From: UBA1672 sp050633325
GTDB lineage: Bacteria > Pseudomonadota > Alphaproteobacteria > Micavibrionales > Micavibrionaceae
Direction of reading: 5' to 3'
DNA length: 64,000 nucleotides
Assembly (NCBI GenBank): GCA_050633325.1
Contig: JBOEGH010000008.1
Coordinates: forward strand, 1-64,000
The notes under the pieces were generated by a model that was not told where the DNA came from, searched no databases, and saw nothing but the letters and a program-made list of their open reading frames with translations. A program made the position numbers and the translations under genes. This document shows positions 46,405 through 54,343 of the stretch, in pieces (positions within the stretch are counted from its first letter, which is position 1; each line of letters begins with the position of its first letter).

Positions 46405-47589
46405 TTATGCCGGATCACTAGTATCAAAATGAACTGGTGAATATATAGGCTGCTCTTCAGGTAAATCAAATATATTATCTTTGTCGATGCCATCCATGAA
46501 TGGCTTTCCGTATTCTCTGTCAGTGACCTTGAATACGGCAGTTACCCAGTTACCTATTATATCGTTTGCGACAGAACTATGCACGTTTGGAGTGCGATCC
46601 ATAATGTTTTGTGACAAATGGTCAGGTACATTAAGCTTTCCGTCTTTTCTTATTTGTTCGTCTAATTCTCCTGCTTCTACCTTATTGTAGAATTCCGTTG
46701 CCAGCTCTAATCCTTTCCCTTCTAGGTAATGCTTTGGCAAGGGTACTGTTTTAATATCTTTATTCGGATTTTTGACGCGTTCAAGTGCCATTTCGCTAAA
46801 ATCTCTACGCCACTCTCTATATATAGTGCCTCCACTATATTCAGGGTGACCCTGCAGGAATACACCACGTAGGCCATCGTTGGTAGTGGCAAGAAGGACA
46901 CCTGCCTCGTCACTATGTGCAAGAAGTTTCATGTCCGCATCAACGACCTGTTGCCATTCTATGTCATTCCAACGACCATGTGGCATTTTGAAATGTGAGC
47001 TTGTTCCTTCAGTCAATGGATGCTCTACACTTGTTACCCAATGGTCGAAATTTCCGATAATTTTATCTTCCAGTTTATTACGAATTTCTCCATGTTTAAT
47101 TTGCATATAGGCGTGAAATGCCAAACATGAATAGAGTGTTGATGTAGGTCCTTCATCACTTTCTGCATATTCAATTATACTTTCCAGTGCTTTGTAAAAA
47201 CCTGCTTCTGTAGAAAATGCGTGGTCATTCTCATCTTGGTTTGGTGATTCCACGCTCTTACTATTTGCACCCGTAGCAATCATAGCATCAAGACCGATTT
47301 CTTTTGCCTCATCCAAGGTTATGTAGTTTTCTTCTACATATTCTGCATTTTCACCATAGTCTATTCCATCTACTTTTATGAAATGCGGTATGATTTGTTG
47401 ATGGCCTGATATTCTTCCAATGGGCAATAAAAATTGTAGCTCTGTCGCCTTAAGCGAGCCCATCATATTTATTATTCCGACATGAAGCTCTCTTGAGCTG
47501 TGCTTGGATGCCTCTTTTGTTGATAAGGCAGTCTTGTCGTTTACTTTGATGCGATCTAATAAATCGCTGTTACTGGTAACTAATGGCAT
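46405..47589 (-). CDS. metA: Homoserine O-acyltransferase MetA-type
   Basis: First committed step of methionine synthesis: acylation of homoserine. 394 residues of the MetA (glutamine-amidotransferase-like) fold. Seen: VGIINMMGSLKATELQFLLPIG, AMIATGAN, the nucleophile Cys in STLYSCLAFHAYM, MPHGRWND, and FLQGHPEYSGGTIYREWRRD with the catalytic His and Glu. It is longer than E. coli MetA, with an added C-terminal region. Whether it uses succinyl- or acetyl-CoA cannot be told. It is controlled by a SAM-II riboswitch at 47722-47773. Confidence 0.88.
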   Translation of the reverse strand: MPLVTSNSDLLDRIKVNDKTALSTKEASKHSSRELHVGIINMMGSLKATELQFLLPIGRISGHQQIIPHFIKVDGIDYGENAEYVEENYITLDEAKEIGLDAMIATGANSKSVESPNQDENDHAFSTEAGFYKALESIIEYAESDEGPTSTLYSCLAFHAYMQIKHGEIRNKLEDKIIGNFDHWVTSVEHPLTEGTSSHFKMPHGRWNDIEWQQVVDADMKLLAHSDEAGVLLATTNDGLRGVFLQGHPEYSGGTIYREWRRDFSEMALERVKNPNKDIKTVPLPKHYLEGKGLELATEFYNKVEAGELDEQIRKDGKLNVPDHLSQNIMDRTPNVHSSVANDIIGNWVTAVFKVTDREYGKPFMDGIDKDNIFDLPEEQPIYSPVHFDTSDPA

Positions 47590-47643
47590 ATACTCAAACC
47601 CGTTTTATATCATTTGGTCTTATTGACCGTAAAAATTTATCAA

Positions 47644-47681
47644 AACAGGCTGGGGTATAAGTGATTGCACACCATCCTGTT
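47644..47681 (-). terminator. Terminator-like hairpin in the metA leader
   Basis: On the minus strand AACAGG pairs with CCTGTT, with an inner GGTGT/ATACC stem, then a T-rich tail (TTTTG, later TTTTT). It lies between the SAM-II aptamer and metA and is a candidate expression platform. Confidence 0.5.
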
Positions 47682-47721
47682 CGATCCTTATATTCGGATA
47701 CCACAGGCGGATTTACTGCCG

Positions 47722-47773
47722 TGGCGCTTTAGCTTTTTTAACGTGGTGCAAGCTGATCCTTCAAATCCCACTG
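47722..47773 (-). promoter_or_regulatory. SAM-II riboswitch upstream of metA
   Basis: Minus-strand sequence carries the SAM-II core in order: GTGG of P1, GATTTGA, CTTGCA, CCAC closing P1, GTTAAA, AAGCTAAAG. This aptamer is known in alphaproteobacteria ahead of metA and binds S-adenosylmethionine to turn the gene off. It is followed by the hairpins at 47701-47724 and 47644-47681. Confidence 0.88.
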
Positions 47774-47786
47774 ATATTATTAATAC

Positions 47787-47815
47787 CTATAATATGGTTA
47801 TAGCTTTTAAGTCAA
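47787..47815 (-). promoter_or_regulatory. Promoter of the metA riboswitch transcript
   Basis: TTGACT (47815-47810), 17 nt, then TTATAG (47792-47787) on the minus strand. Start of transcription would fall near 47780, just before the aptamer. Confidence 0.65.
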
Positions 47816-47820
47816 TAAAT

Positions 47821-48171
47821 TTATGATGTGCGGCTGGCTTTTTCTTCATGACCAGAGATGCCAAACCTGCCTTCTAAAATATCAAAGATATCAGATGGCG
47901 GCACGTTGTGATGAGACAGCATAACCAAGATATGAAATATTAGGTCTGCGCCCTCATTACGTAGGTTTTTCTGAACGTCTTTATTGTCGCGTTCATTGTG
48001 AATGTGAAATGCTTCATCAATAAATTCTTGCGCTTCTTCCAGTATTTTTTCTGCAATTTTGGGAGAGCCTTTTTGGTACAAACTGGCGACATAAGATTTA
48101 TCACCTTGTGCATTTTTGCGCTGTTGTAGGATATCGTATAGTTGGTTAAGTATGTGGTTTTTCTCACTCAT
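47821..48171 (-). CDS. hisE: Phosphoribosyl-ATP pyrophosphatase
   Basis: Second step of histidine synthesis: cleaves pyrophosphate from phosphoribosyl-ATP. 116 residues, all-alpha MazG-like fold, with SYVASLYQKGSPKIAEKILEEAQEFIDEA and the metal-binding NEGADLIFHILVML. It overlaps hisF by 4 nt and is the last his gene of this leftward run. Confidence 0.95.
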   Translation of the reverse strand: MSEKNHILNQLYDILQQRKNAQGDKSYVASLYQKGSPKIAEKILEEAQEFIDEAFHIHNERDNKDVQKNLRNEGADLIFHILVMLSHHNVPPSDIFDILEGRFGISGHEEKASRTS

Positions 48172-48929
48172 CGTGTAGGTATCCCTGCATCTTTCATTGC
48201 GTCTTTTGCTTGTTGAATTGTGTATTCACCGAAATGGAAAATTGAGGCAGCCAGAACCGCGCTTGCATGTCCTTCTTTCACTCCGTCCACCATATGTTGT
48301 AAATTACCTACACCACCCGAAGCAATTACAGGAACGCGCACTGCATCTGATACGGCACGCGTAAGTTCAAGATTAAATCCCTGTTTTGTACCATCACGAT
48401 CCATAGAGGTTAATAGCAATTCACCCGCGCCGTATTCTGCCATACGAACTGCCCACTCAACGGCATCTATTCCCGTTCCTTTTCGTCCGCCATGGGTAAA
48501 AATTTCCCATCCCTTCGATCCGTCTTCTTTTTTCTTTGCATCAATTGCAACAACGATGCATTGACTGCCGCATTTATCTGCTGCTTCTTTTACAAAATCC
48601 GGGTTGGTAACTGCGGCTGAATTAATTCCTATTTTGTCTGCGCCTGCTTCTAACAGTTTTCTTATGTCTTTCAATTCACGAACACCACCGCCAACAGTTA
48701 ATGGAATGAACACTTCATCCGCAGTGGCACGAACAACATCATAGATAGTTTCACGATTATCACTGGTCGCAGTTATGTCAAGAAAGCATAATTCATCAGC
48801 ACCTTGATCATTGTATAATTTTGCCTGCTCAACGGGATTACCCGCATCCACCAAATCAACAAAATTAACACCCTTAACTACACGTCCATTTGCAACATCA
48901 AGGCATGGTATTATTCTGGTTTTTAACAT
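48168..48929 (-). CDS. hisF: Imidazole glycerol phosphate synthase, cyclase subunit
   Basis: Makes imidazole glycerol phosphate and AICAR with ammonia from HisH. 253 residues, TIM barrel: IIPCLDVANGRVVKGVNF with catalytic Asp, VVAIDAKK with the second catalytic Asp, SMDRDGTKQG, IASGGVG. It overlaps hisE by 4 nt and follows hisA by 2 nt. Confidence 0.97.
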   Translation of the reverse strand: MLKTRIIPCLDVANGRVVKGVNFVDLVDAGNPVEQAKLYNDQGADELCFLDITATSDNRETIYDVVRATADEVFIPLTVGGGVRELKDIRKLLEAGADKIGINSAAVTNPDFVKEAADKCGSQCIVVAIDAKKKEDGSKGWEIFTHGGRKGTGIDAVEWAVRMAEYGAGELLLTSMDRDGTKQGFNLELTRAVSDAVRVPVIASGGVGNLQHMVDGVKEGHASAVLAASIFHFGEYTIQQAKDAMKDAGIPTR

Positions 48930-48931
48930 GG

Positions 48932-49663
48932 TTACATTTGTCCTGAGGCTACTTTAATTGCATCGGAAGGGGTAACACGACCATCATATAATGCTTTACC
49001 AACTACTACGCCATCTACGCCATATTGTGCCGCGTCACGTACAAGTTTCAGGTCTTCTAATGATCCTACACCACCGGATGCGATGATTGGTATTGATGTG
49101 CTTTGTGCCAATGATATTGTGGAAACAACATTTACGCCTTCACCGGTTCCGTCACGATCAATGTCTGTATAAATAATTGTGGAAACGCCGACATCTTCAA
49201 ATATTTTGGCAAGTTCGGTTGCCTGCATATTTGATTCTTCTACCCATCCTTCTACTGCGACATTACCGTTGCGCGCATCAATGCCCACAACAATTTGCCC
49301 TGGAAACTCATAACATGCAGTCTTCACCAGATCAGGATCACGAACAGCAATAGTGCCAAGGATAACCCGACTAACACCTTCGCCCAGCCATTCTTCTATT
49401 TGTTTCATCGTGCGGATACCACCGCCCAATTGTACAGGTATATCTACAGCATCAATAATATTGCGAACGGCTTCGTGATTTGCAGGCGCACCATTAACCG
49501 CACCGTCAAGATCAACAACATGCACCCATGAAAAACCGCTTTGTGACCACTCCAGCGCTTGCGCCGCAGGGTTATCATTATAGACGGTGTCTTGATTCAT
49601 GTCGCCTTTATATAATCGAACGCACTGGCCGTTTTTTAAATCTATCGCGGGGTATATAATCAT
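48932..49663 (-). CDS. hisA: ProFAR isomerase
   Basis: Converts ProFAR to PRFAR, feeding HisF/HisH. 243 residues, TIM barrel: IYPAIDLKNGQCVRLYKGD with the catalytic Asp, VQLGGGIRTM, GIDARNG, YTDIDRDGTGEG with the second Asp, IASGGVGS. It is 2 nt ahead of hisF. Confidence 0.97.
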   Translation of the reverse strand: MIIYPAIDLKNGQCVRLYKGDMNQDTVYNDNPAAQALEWSQSGFSWVHVVDLDGAVNGAPANHEAVRNIIDAVDIPVQLGGGIRTMKQIEEWLGEGVSRVILGTIAVRDPDLVKTACYEFPGQIVVGIDARNGNVAVEGWVEESNMQATELAKIFEDVGVSTIIYTDIDRDGTGEGVNVVSTISLAQSTSIPIIASGGVGSLEDLKLVRDAAQYGVDGVVVGKALYDGRVTPSDAIKVASGQM

Positions 49664-49775
49664 ATTAGTCGCCTATTTTATCTATTATCTGCATAGTTGT
49701 TATGCAAATGTTCTAATTAACATAGTAATTACTAGATTTTTATAGGTTAGAGAGAGCAAAGACTCAAGGTTATAA

Positions 49776-50336
49776 TCAAGTTGTGTTTCCGCTTATTACT
49801 TTGCAGTAATAGTATCCTTTTAAAACTTTTCCATCGACCTTTGCATAATGGGGGTGTTCACCTATGCGGTGATAACCTAACCTCTCGTAAAGAGCCATTG
49901 CCTCGGTTAATGTTTCGCGAATATCAAGATTTATTACCTCAAAATTTTCGTCCTCTGCGTATTTTTCTGCTGCTTCTATTATCATCTTGGCAAGGCCATG
50001 GCCACGCGCCCATGGGGCAACAAAATTAGTAGTAAGTTGAACAGAGCAGCTTTGCGCTTCGTTATTTTTTGGAGGTTCTAATAACTGGCATGTTCCGCAG
50101 ATTACTCCGTCAAGGCGGGCAACAAATAACGCGCGGGCGGGCATGGCAAGAACGCCTTGCCAGTAACGCTCTAATACATCACGGGGCGGTATTTTAACCC
50201 ATCCGAAACCACCGCCATCTTCTATTGCTGCGTTGGTAGCGTCACAAAGATCATTAAGATCTCCTGCGTTAAATTTTTGTATATGCTCTACCGTTGGGGT
50301 AGGCTCAAGTGGCTTTAGGATTGTTTGATCGCTCAT
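49776..50336 (-). CDS. GNAT family N-acetyltransferase
   Basis: 186 residues. The acetyl-CoA pyrophosphate loop pattern is APWARGHGLAKMIIEAAEKYA and the closing strand is EAMALYERLGYHRIGEHPHYA. The substrate is not known. It is embedded between hisH and hisA on the same strand, so it is probably transcribed with them; a role in histidine metabolism is not implied. Confidence 0.85.
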   Translation of the reverse strand: MSDQTILKPLEPTPTVEHIQKFNAGDLNDLCDATNAAIEDGGGFGWVKIPPRDVLERYWQGVLAMPARALFVARLDGVICGTCQLLEPPKNNEAQSCSVQLTTNFVAPWARGHGLAKMIIEAAEKYAEDENFEVINLDIRETLTEAMALYERLGYHRIGEHPHYAKVDGKVLKGYYYCKVISGNTT

Positions 50337-50404
50337 GCCATTATCCTTATTGCTATTTAACTATAATCATAATTACTGTTCATTATGATTCCATAAATTC
50401 TTCT

Positions 50405-51064
50405 TTATGGCTTCCACTCTAAAAAGTTTGATAATAACTTTAGCCCTGCTTTATGGCTTTTTTCAGGATGGAATTGCATCCCCATCATATTATCACGTCC
50501 AACAATTGCCGGAATAAGACCACCATATTCTGTCATAGCCAAGCAATTATGATTATATGTACATTGAAACATAAAAGAGTGAACAAAATAGAAATTTTCT
50601 GAAGAATCTGTGTTGCGCAGCACAAAGTGTTTGTTGTCTTGTTGTGAATTTGCAGAAAGATAGTGCAATTCATTCCATCCCATATGAGGGATTTTTAGTG
50701 AAGTATCCTGTGGTGTAATCGGAACAACATCACCTTCAATCCATCCCAGGCCTGCTGTTACTCCATGTTCCATTCCGCGGCTTGCCATTAATTGCATGCC
50801 TACGCAAATTCCAAGAAAAGGCGTGGCATTTTTTATGACGGCTTCATTTAGCGTTTCAATCATTCCCTCGATAGAGCTTAAGCCCTCCATGCAATCACGG
50901 AACGCACCTTGACCGGGAAGAACAATACGATCCGCGTTAAGCAAATCTTGCGGGCGATTACTTATCTTAACGGTTATGTCAGAATCCACATGTTCGAACG
51001 CTTTTGCAGCAGATCTTAGATTGCCAGATCCATAATCAATTATTACGATATAGTTTTTCTTCAT
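50405..51064 (-). CDS. hisH: Imidazole glycerol phosphate synthase, glutaminase subunit
   Basis: Supplies ammonia to HisF. 219 residues, class I amidotransferase: VIIDYGSGNLRSAAKAF, nucleophile Cys in FLGICVGMQLMASRGMEHG, and the His-Glu pair in GMQFHPEKS. It heads the leftward hisH-(GNAT)-hisA-hisF-hisE set and is divergent from hisD with a 45-nt gap. Confidence 0.97.
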   Translation of the reverse strand: MKKNYIVIIDYGSGNLRSAAKAFEHVDSDITVKISNRPQDLLNADRIVLPGQGAFRDCMEGLSSIEGMIETLNEAVIKNATPFLGICVGMQLMASRGMEHGVTAGLGWIEGDVVPITPQDTSLKIPHMGWNELHYLSANSQQDNKHFVLRNTDSSENFYFVHSFMFQCTYNHNCLAMTEYGGLIPAIVGRDNMMGMQFHPEKSHKAGLKLLSNFLEWKP

Positions 51065-51109
51065 GAATGTCTTTATAGTGCCATTTTTGATGAAGTCAAA
51101 GAGGTAAAA

Positions 51110-52423
51110 ATGACAATATCATTATATCGATGGAACAAAACTGACAAATTAACTCAAAACCGTATTATGCGCCGTGCGCAGGCGGACATTGATAGTGTTT
51201 GTAAAATCGTTCAACCGATTATAGATGACGTGCGCGACCATGGTGATGATGCGTTGCGTCGATATGCTAAAAAATTTGAAGGTGCGGAAGTTGATAATAT
51301 TAAGGCAACCGAAGAAGAGTTCGCTCGCGCAGAGGAAAATCTTGATGCAGATTTAAAAGCAGCGATCAAACGTTGCGCCGATAATGTGGATAAGTTTCAC
51401 GTGGAACAAATGAACCGCGTTGAAGATCGTTGGATGTTTGAAATCGAACCGGGTGTTTGGGCAGGTGAACAGGTAAGCGCAATAGATTCTGTTGGCTTAT
51501 ACGTTCCGCGCGGTAAGGGAGCATTCCCTTCGGCTCTTTATATGTTGGGCATTCCTGCGGTAATTGCAGGTGTTAAAACAATCGCAGTCGTCACTCCGCC
51601 GACATCTGATGGCTCTATTGATGATGCGACACTATATACTGCGAAGTTATGTGGGATCGAAAATGTTTATAAATGTGGTGGCGCACAGGGGATTGCCGCG
51701 CTGGGTTATGGTACTGAAACTGTGCCTCAAGTTAAAAAAGTTCTAGGACCAGGCAGCCCATATGTGGCGGCGGCGAAAAGGTTGTTGTCTGATATAATGG
51801 ATCCGGGAATGCCTGCGGGGCCTTCTGAATCTATTGTGTTAGCAGATGAACATGCCAACCCTGATAATACTATATTGGATGTGTTGAACGAGGCAGAGCA
51901 CGGAATGGATAGTGGCGCTTTGTTGGTTACGCATGACGAGAGCTTGGCAACATATGTGCAAGAAAACATGTCTGCTGTTATTAATAGTTTACCGGAAAAG
52001 CATCGTGATATTTGTGCGCATGTTATGTCCGGAGAAAATGACAGCTATGGCGGTATTATCCTGACTGAGAGTTTGGAAGAATCGATCGCATTTAGTAACT
52101 CTTATGCGCCTGAGCATTTACACTTGAAAGTAAAAGATGGTGATAATTATTTGGATCAATTAACACATGCAGGTGAAATATTGGTTGGTGAGCACACACC
52201 ATCATCATTAGGAAATTATGGTATCGGAGTAAATCATGTATTACCTACGGGTGGTTGGGCGCACACATATTCATGTACATCTGTTTGGGATTTCCTAAAA
52301 AGAACATCTATATCAAGATGCGATAAACATGGATTTGATGCGTTAAAAGATGCGGTTTGCACAATGACAGATTACGAAAATTTCCCTGCACATGGTGAGG
52401 TATTGCGTAGACGTAAAGTTTAA
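51110..52423 (+). CDS. hisD: Histidinol dehydrogenase family protein
   Basis: Probably oxidises histidinol to histidine in two NAD-dependent steps. 437 residues, with VPRGKGAFPSALYM, GGAQGIAALGYGTETVP, GPGSPYVAAAKR, GPSESIVLADE, LNEAEHGMDS, APEHLHLK with the catalytic Glu-His, and PTGGWAHTYS. It looks like the divergent branch of HisD that also holds sulfopropanediol dehydrogenases: NEAEH stands where E. coli has SQAEH, replacing a zinc-ligand Gln by Glu. Its place beside hisH supports the histidine role. A parS-like site is embedded at 51393-51408. Confidence 0.8.
   Translation: MTISLYRWNKTDKLTQNRIMRRAQADIDSVCKIVQPIIDDVRDHGDDALRRYAKKFEGAEVDNIKATEEEFARAEENLDADLKAAIKRCADNVDKFHVEQMNRVEDRWMFEIEPGVWAGEQVSAIDSVGLYVPRGKGAFPSALYMLGIPAVIAGVKTIAVVTPPTSDGSIDDATLYTAKLCGIENVYKCGGAQGIAALGYGTETVPQVKKVLGPGSPYVAAAKRLLSDIMDPGMPAGPSESIVLADEHANPDNTILDVLNEAEHGMDSGALLVTHDESLATYVQENMSAVINSLPEKHRDICAHVMSGENDSYGGIILTESLEESIAFSNSYAPEHLHLKVKDGDNYLDQLTHAGEILVGEHTPSSLGNYGIGVNHVLPTGGWAHTYSCTSVWDFLKRTSISRCDKHGFDALKDAVCTMTDYENFPAHGEVLRRRKV
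51393..51408. promoter_or_regulatory. parS-like site 3 (inside hisD), weaker
   Basis: AGTTTCACGTGGAACA matches the parS consensus at 14 of 16 positions; the two mismatches are at positions 1 and 12. It is 7.7 kb right of site 2. Confidence 0.55.
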
Positions 52424-52427
52424 CTTT

Positions 52428-52982
52428 TTAAAAATCATCTAGTGTAAATAATGATTCAAAGGTTATGTCTTGGGTTTGTGTGTTACTGTCCTTTGTTTCT
52501 ATTTTTCTGATATTGCTAGGTAAATCTTTTGCATGATTGGCAAATGTGTGTGCCAACATCATATCACTATCAAAACGTGATCGATGCACAAAGGCAATAT
52601 TGTGCCCCGTCTCTTTGCTTTCATCTATGTTGCGTTCAACATGTCTTAGTAAAGGTTTGGGAAATCCTGTAATGCCATCCTTTGTTTTAGTAAAGCTATT
52701 TAAGCGATCTAAATTGGAACTGCAATCAGTATAAACTTTTGCAAGGGTTGTTCCTTTGGGGACTAAGGCTAATGCATAAGCGGAGGTCAGTGCTTCTAAA
52801 TCAGAAGACGTATTAATAGAAAAGTTAGAAAAATCTAACATCCATCGTGATAAAATACCCCCCGCACCATTTGTATAATAAATGCCACCAGTAGCAAGTC
52901 CGTTTCTGTGCGCTTTACTTGTTAGGCTGGCGTCAGTATATGCATTTACCCAAATAGTAGATTTATTATTTTTTTCACTCAT
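52428..52982 (-). CDS. RNase H-like protein
   Basis: 184 residues with an RNase H-like fold by pattern: first strand WVNAYTDASLTSKAHRNG with Asp, a helix with Glu in SSDLEALTSAYALALV, second strand AKVYTDCSSNL with Asp, and a last helix HTFANHAKD with Asp. These four acids match the RNase HI catalytic set in order. It is shorter in the basic region and could cut RNA-DNA hybrids or be a diverged relative. It is convergent with hisD, 4 nt apart. Confidence 0.65.
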   Translation of the reverse strand: MSEKNNKSTIWVNAYTDASLTSKAHRNGLATGGIYYTNGAGGILSRWMLDFSNFSINTSSDLEALTSAYALALVPKGTTLAKVYTDCSSNLDRLNSFTKTKDGITGFPKPLLRHVERNIDESKETGHNIAFVHRSRFDSDMMLAHTFANHAKDLPSNIRKIETKDSNTQTQDITFESLFTLDDF

Positions 52983-53116
52983 ATTTCACCCTTTAGAATT
53001 TTAAAATATAGAAAAATTTATTATTTTACAAATATGCTTTGTGCGTAGGGTTATATGTATATGAATTAGGTTTTAACTAACTTGTTTTATGTTCTGGCGT
53101 GCGCCATATTGTTATC

Positions 53117-53638
53117 ATGACAAGAAGACGAAATAATTCACCGAAGCAACCAAAGACAGACGCCATACATTATATGACGCCAAAGGGCTATGCGACTTTG
53201 GACAAGGAAATGGATTGGTTAATCCATGAGGAGCGCCCAAAGATTTGTGAGATCGTATCATGGGCCGCGGGCAACGGTGATCGATCAGAAAATGGTGATT
53301 ATATTTATAATAAAAAACGCCTGCGTGAAATTGATGGGCGGTTACGCTATTTAAGGAAAAAGTTAGAAAATACCAAGATCGTTGATCCGAAAGATCAGCA
53401 AAATTTGGATCGTGTTTATTTTGGTGCGCTTGTAACCTATGCGCGGGAGGATGACAGCGAAGTTACGGTCCACCTTGTCGGTGTTGATGAGGCAGATTTT
53501 GACAATGGAAAGATAAATTGGCTTTCCCCTGTTGGGCAGTCTTTATTAAAATCTGAAGAGGGCGATACAGTAAAGGTACGCACAGACGGCGGTATCGAAG
53601 AAATAGAAATCATTGAAATTTCTTATCCCTTAGATTGA
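53117..53638 (+). CDS. greB: Transcription elongation factor GreB
   Basis: Rescues backtracked RNA polymerase. 173 residues: N-terminal coiled coil with YMTPKGYATLDKEMDWL and the tip acids near GDRSENGDYIYNKKRLREIDGRLRYL, then the C-terminal FKBP-like domain (VTYAREDDSEVTVHLVGVDEAD, SPVGQSLL). I start at ATG 53117; the open frame begins with a GTG at 53099. Confidence 0.92.
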   Translation: MTRRRNNSPKQPKTDAIHYMTPKGYATLDKEMDWLIHEERPKICEIVSWAAGNGDRSENGDYIYNKKRLREIDGRLRYLRKKLENTKIVDPKDQQNLDRVYFGALVTYAREDDSEVTVHLVGVDEADFDNGKINWLSPVGQSLLKSEEGDTVKVRTDGGIEEIEIIEISYPLD

Positions 53639-53651
53639 TATTTTTTAAGTT

Positions 53652-54245
53652 TTAAAGCGCACCTTTTGTGCTTGGCAAGGCATTAAGGGCGCGTGGGTCT
53701 GCCTCCACCGCCATACGCAAAGATTTGGCACATGCCTTAAATATGCTTTCTGCTATATGGTGGTTGTTAACGCCACAAATGTTGGTTACGTGTAATGTCA
53801 GGCCGGCGGCACTTGCCATTGCCTGAAAAAATTCACGGAAAAGTTCTGTATCCATTTCGCCCAAACGATCAATCGAAAATGCTGCGTCCCATACAAGATA
53901 GGCACGATTAGAAAAATCCAGAGCAACAGATGATCTTGCCTCATCCATTACTAGGTCGAAATGCCCGTAACGACGAATGCCTTTTTTATCGCCAATCGCT
54001 TGTTTTAATGCCTGCCCCAGCGCGATACCTGTATCTTCAACTGTGTGATGTGCGTCAATGTGAAGATCACCATCAGTTTTAATATTCATATCTATCAAAG
54101 AATGGCGTGCTAGTTGCTCTAACATGTGATCGAAAAAACCAACGCCGGTTTTGATATCTGCCTTGCCCGTACCATCAAGGATGACGGAAACCTCAATAGA
54201 TGTTTCGTTTGTTTTGCGGCTGACTGCGCCTGTGCGTTCGTTCAT
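53652..54245 (-). CDS. hisB: Imidazoleglycerol-phosphate dehydratase
   Basis: Dehydrates imidazole glycerol phosphate. 197 residues, the single-function form without the phosphatase domain. The manganese-binding histidine motifs are present: FFDHMLEQLARH, DAHHTVEDTGIALGQA, and NNHHIAESIFKACAKSLRMA. It is separated from hisH by greB, the RNase H-like gene and hisD, an uncommon interruption. Confidence 0.97.
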   Translation of the reverse strand: MNERTGAVSRKTNETSIEVSVILDGTGKADIKTGVGFFDHMLEQLARHSLIDMNIKTDGDLHIDAHHTVEDTGIALGQALKQAIGDKKGIRRYGHFDLVMDEARSSVALDFSNRAYLVWDAAFSIDRLGEMDTELFREFFQAMASAAGLTLHVTNICGVNNHHIAESIFKACAKSLRMAVEADPRALNALPSTKGAL

Positions 54246-54343
54246 TGTTTTTCTCGTCTAGTGTCTTATGTGTTTTTCAGGTACGGTTATATAGTGAAAA
54301 CTATAAACTGTAAAACTTATCAAACTCTTATCATAAAAATATT

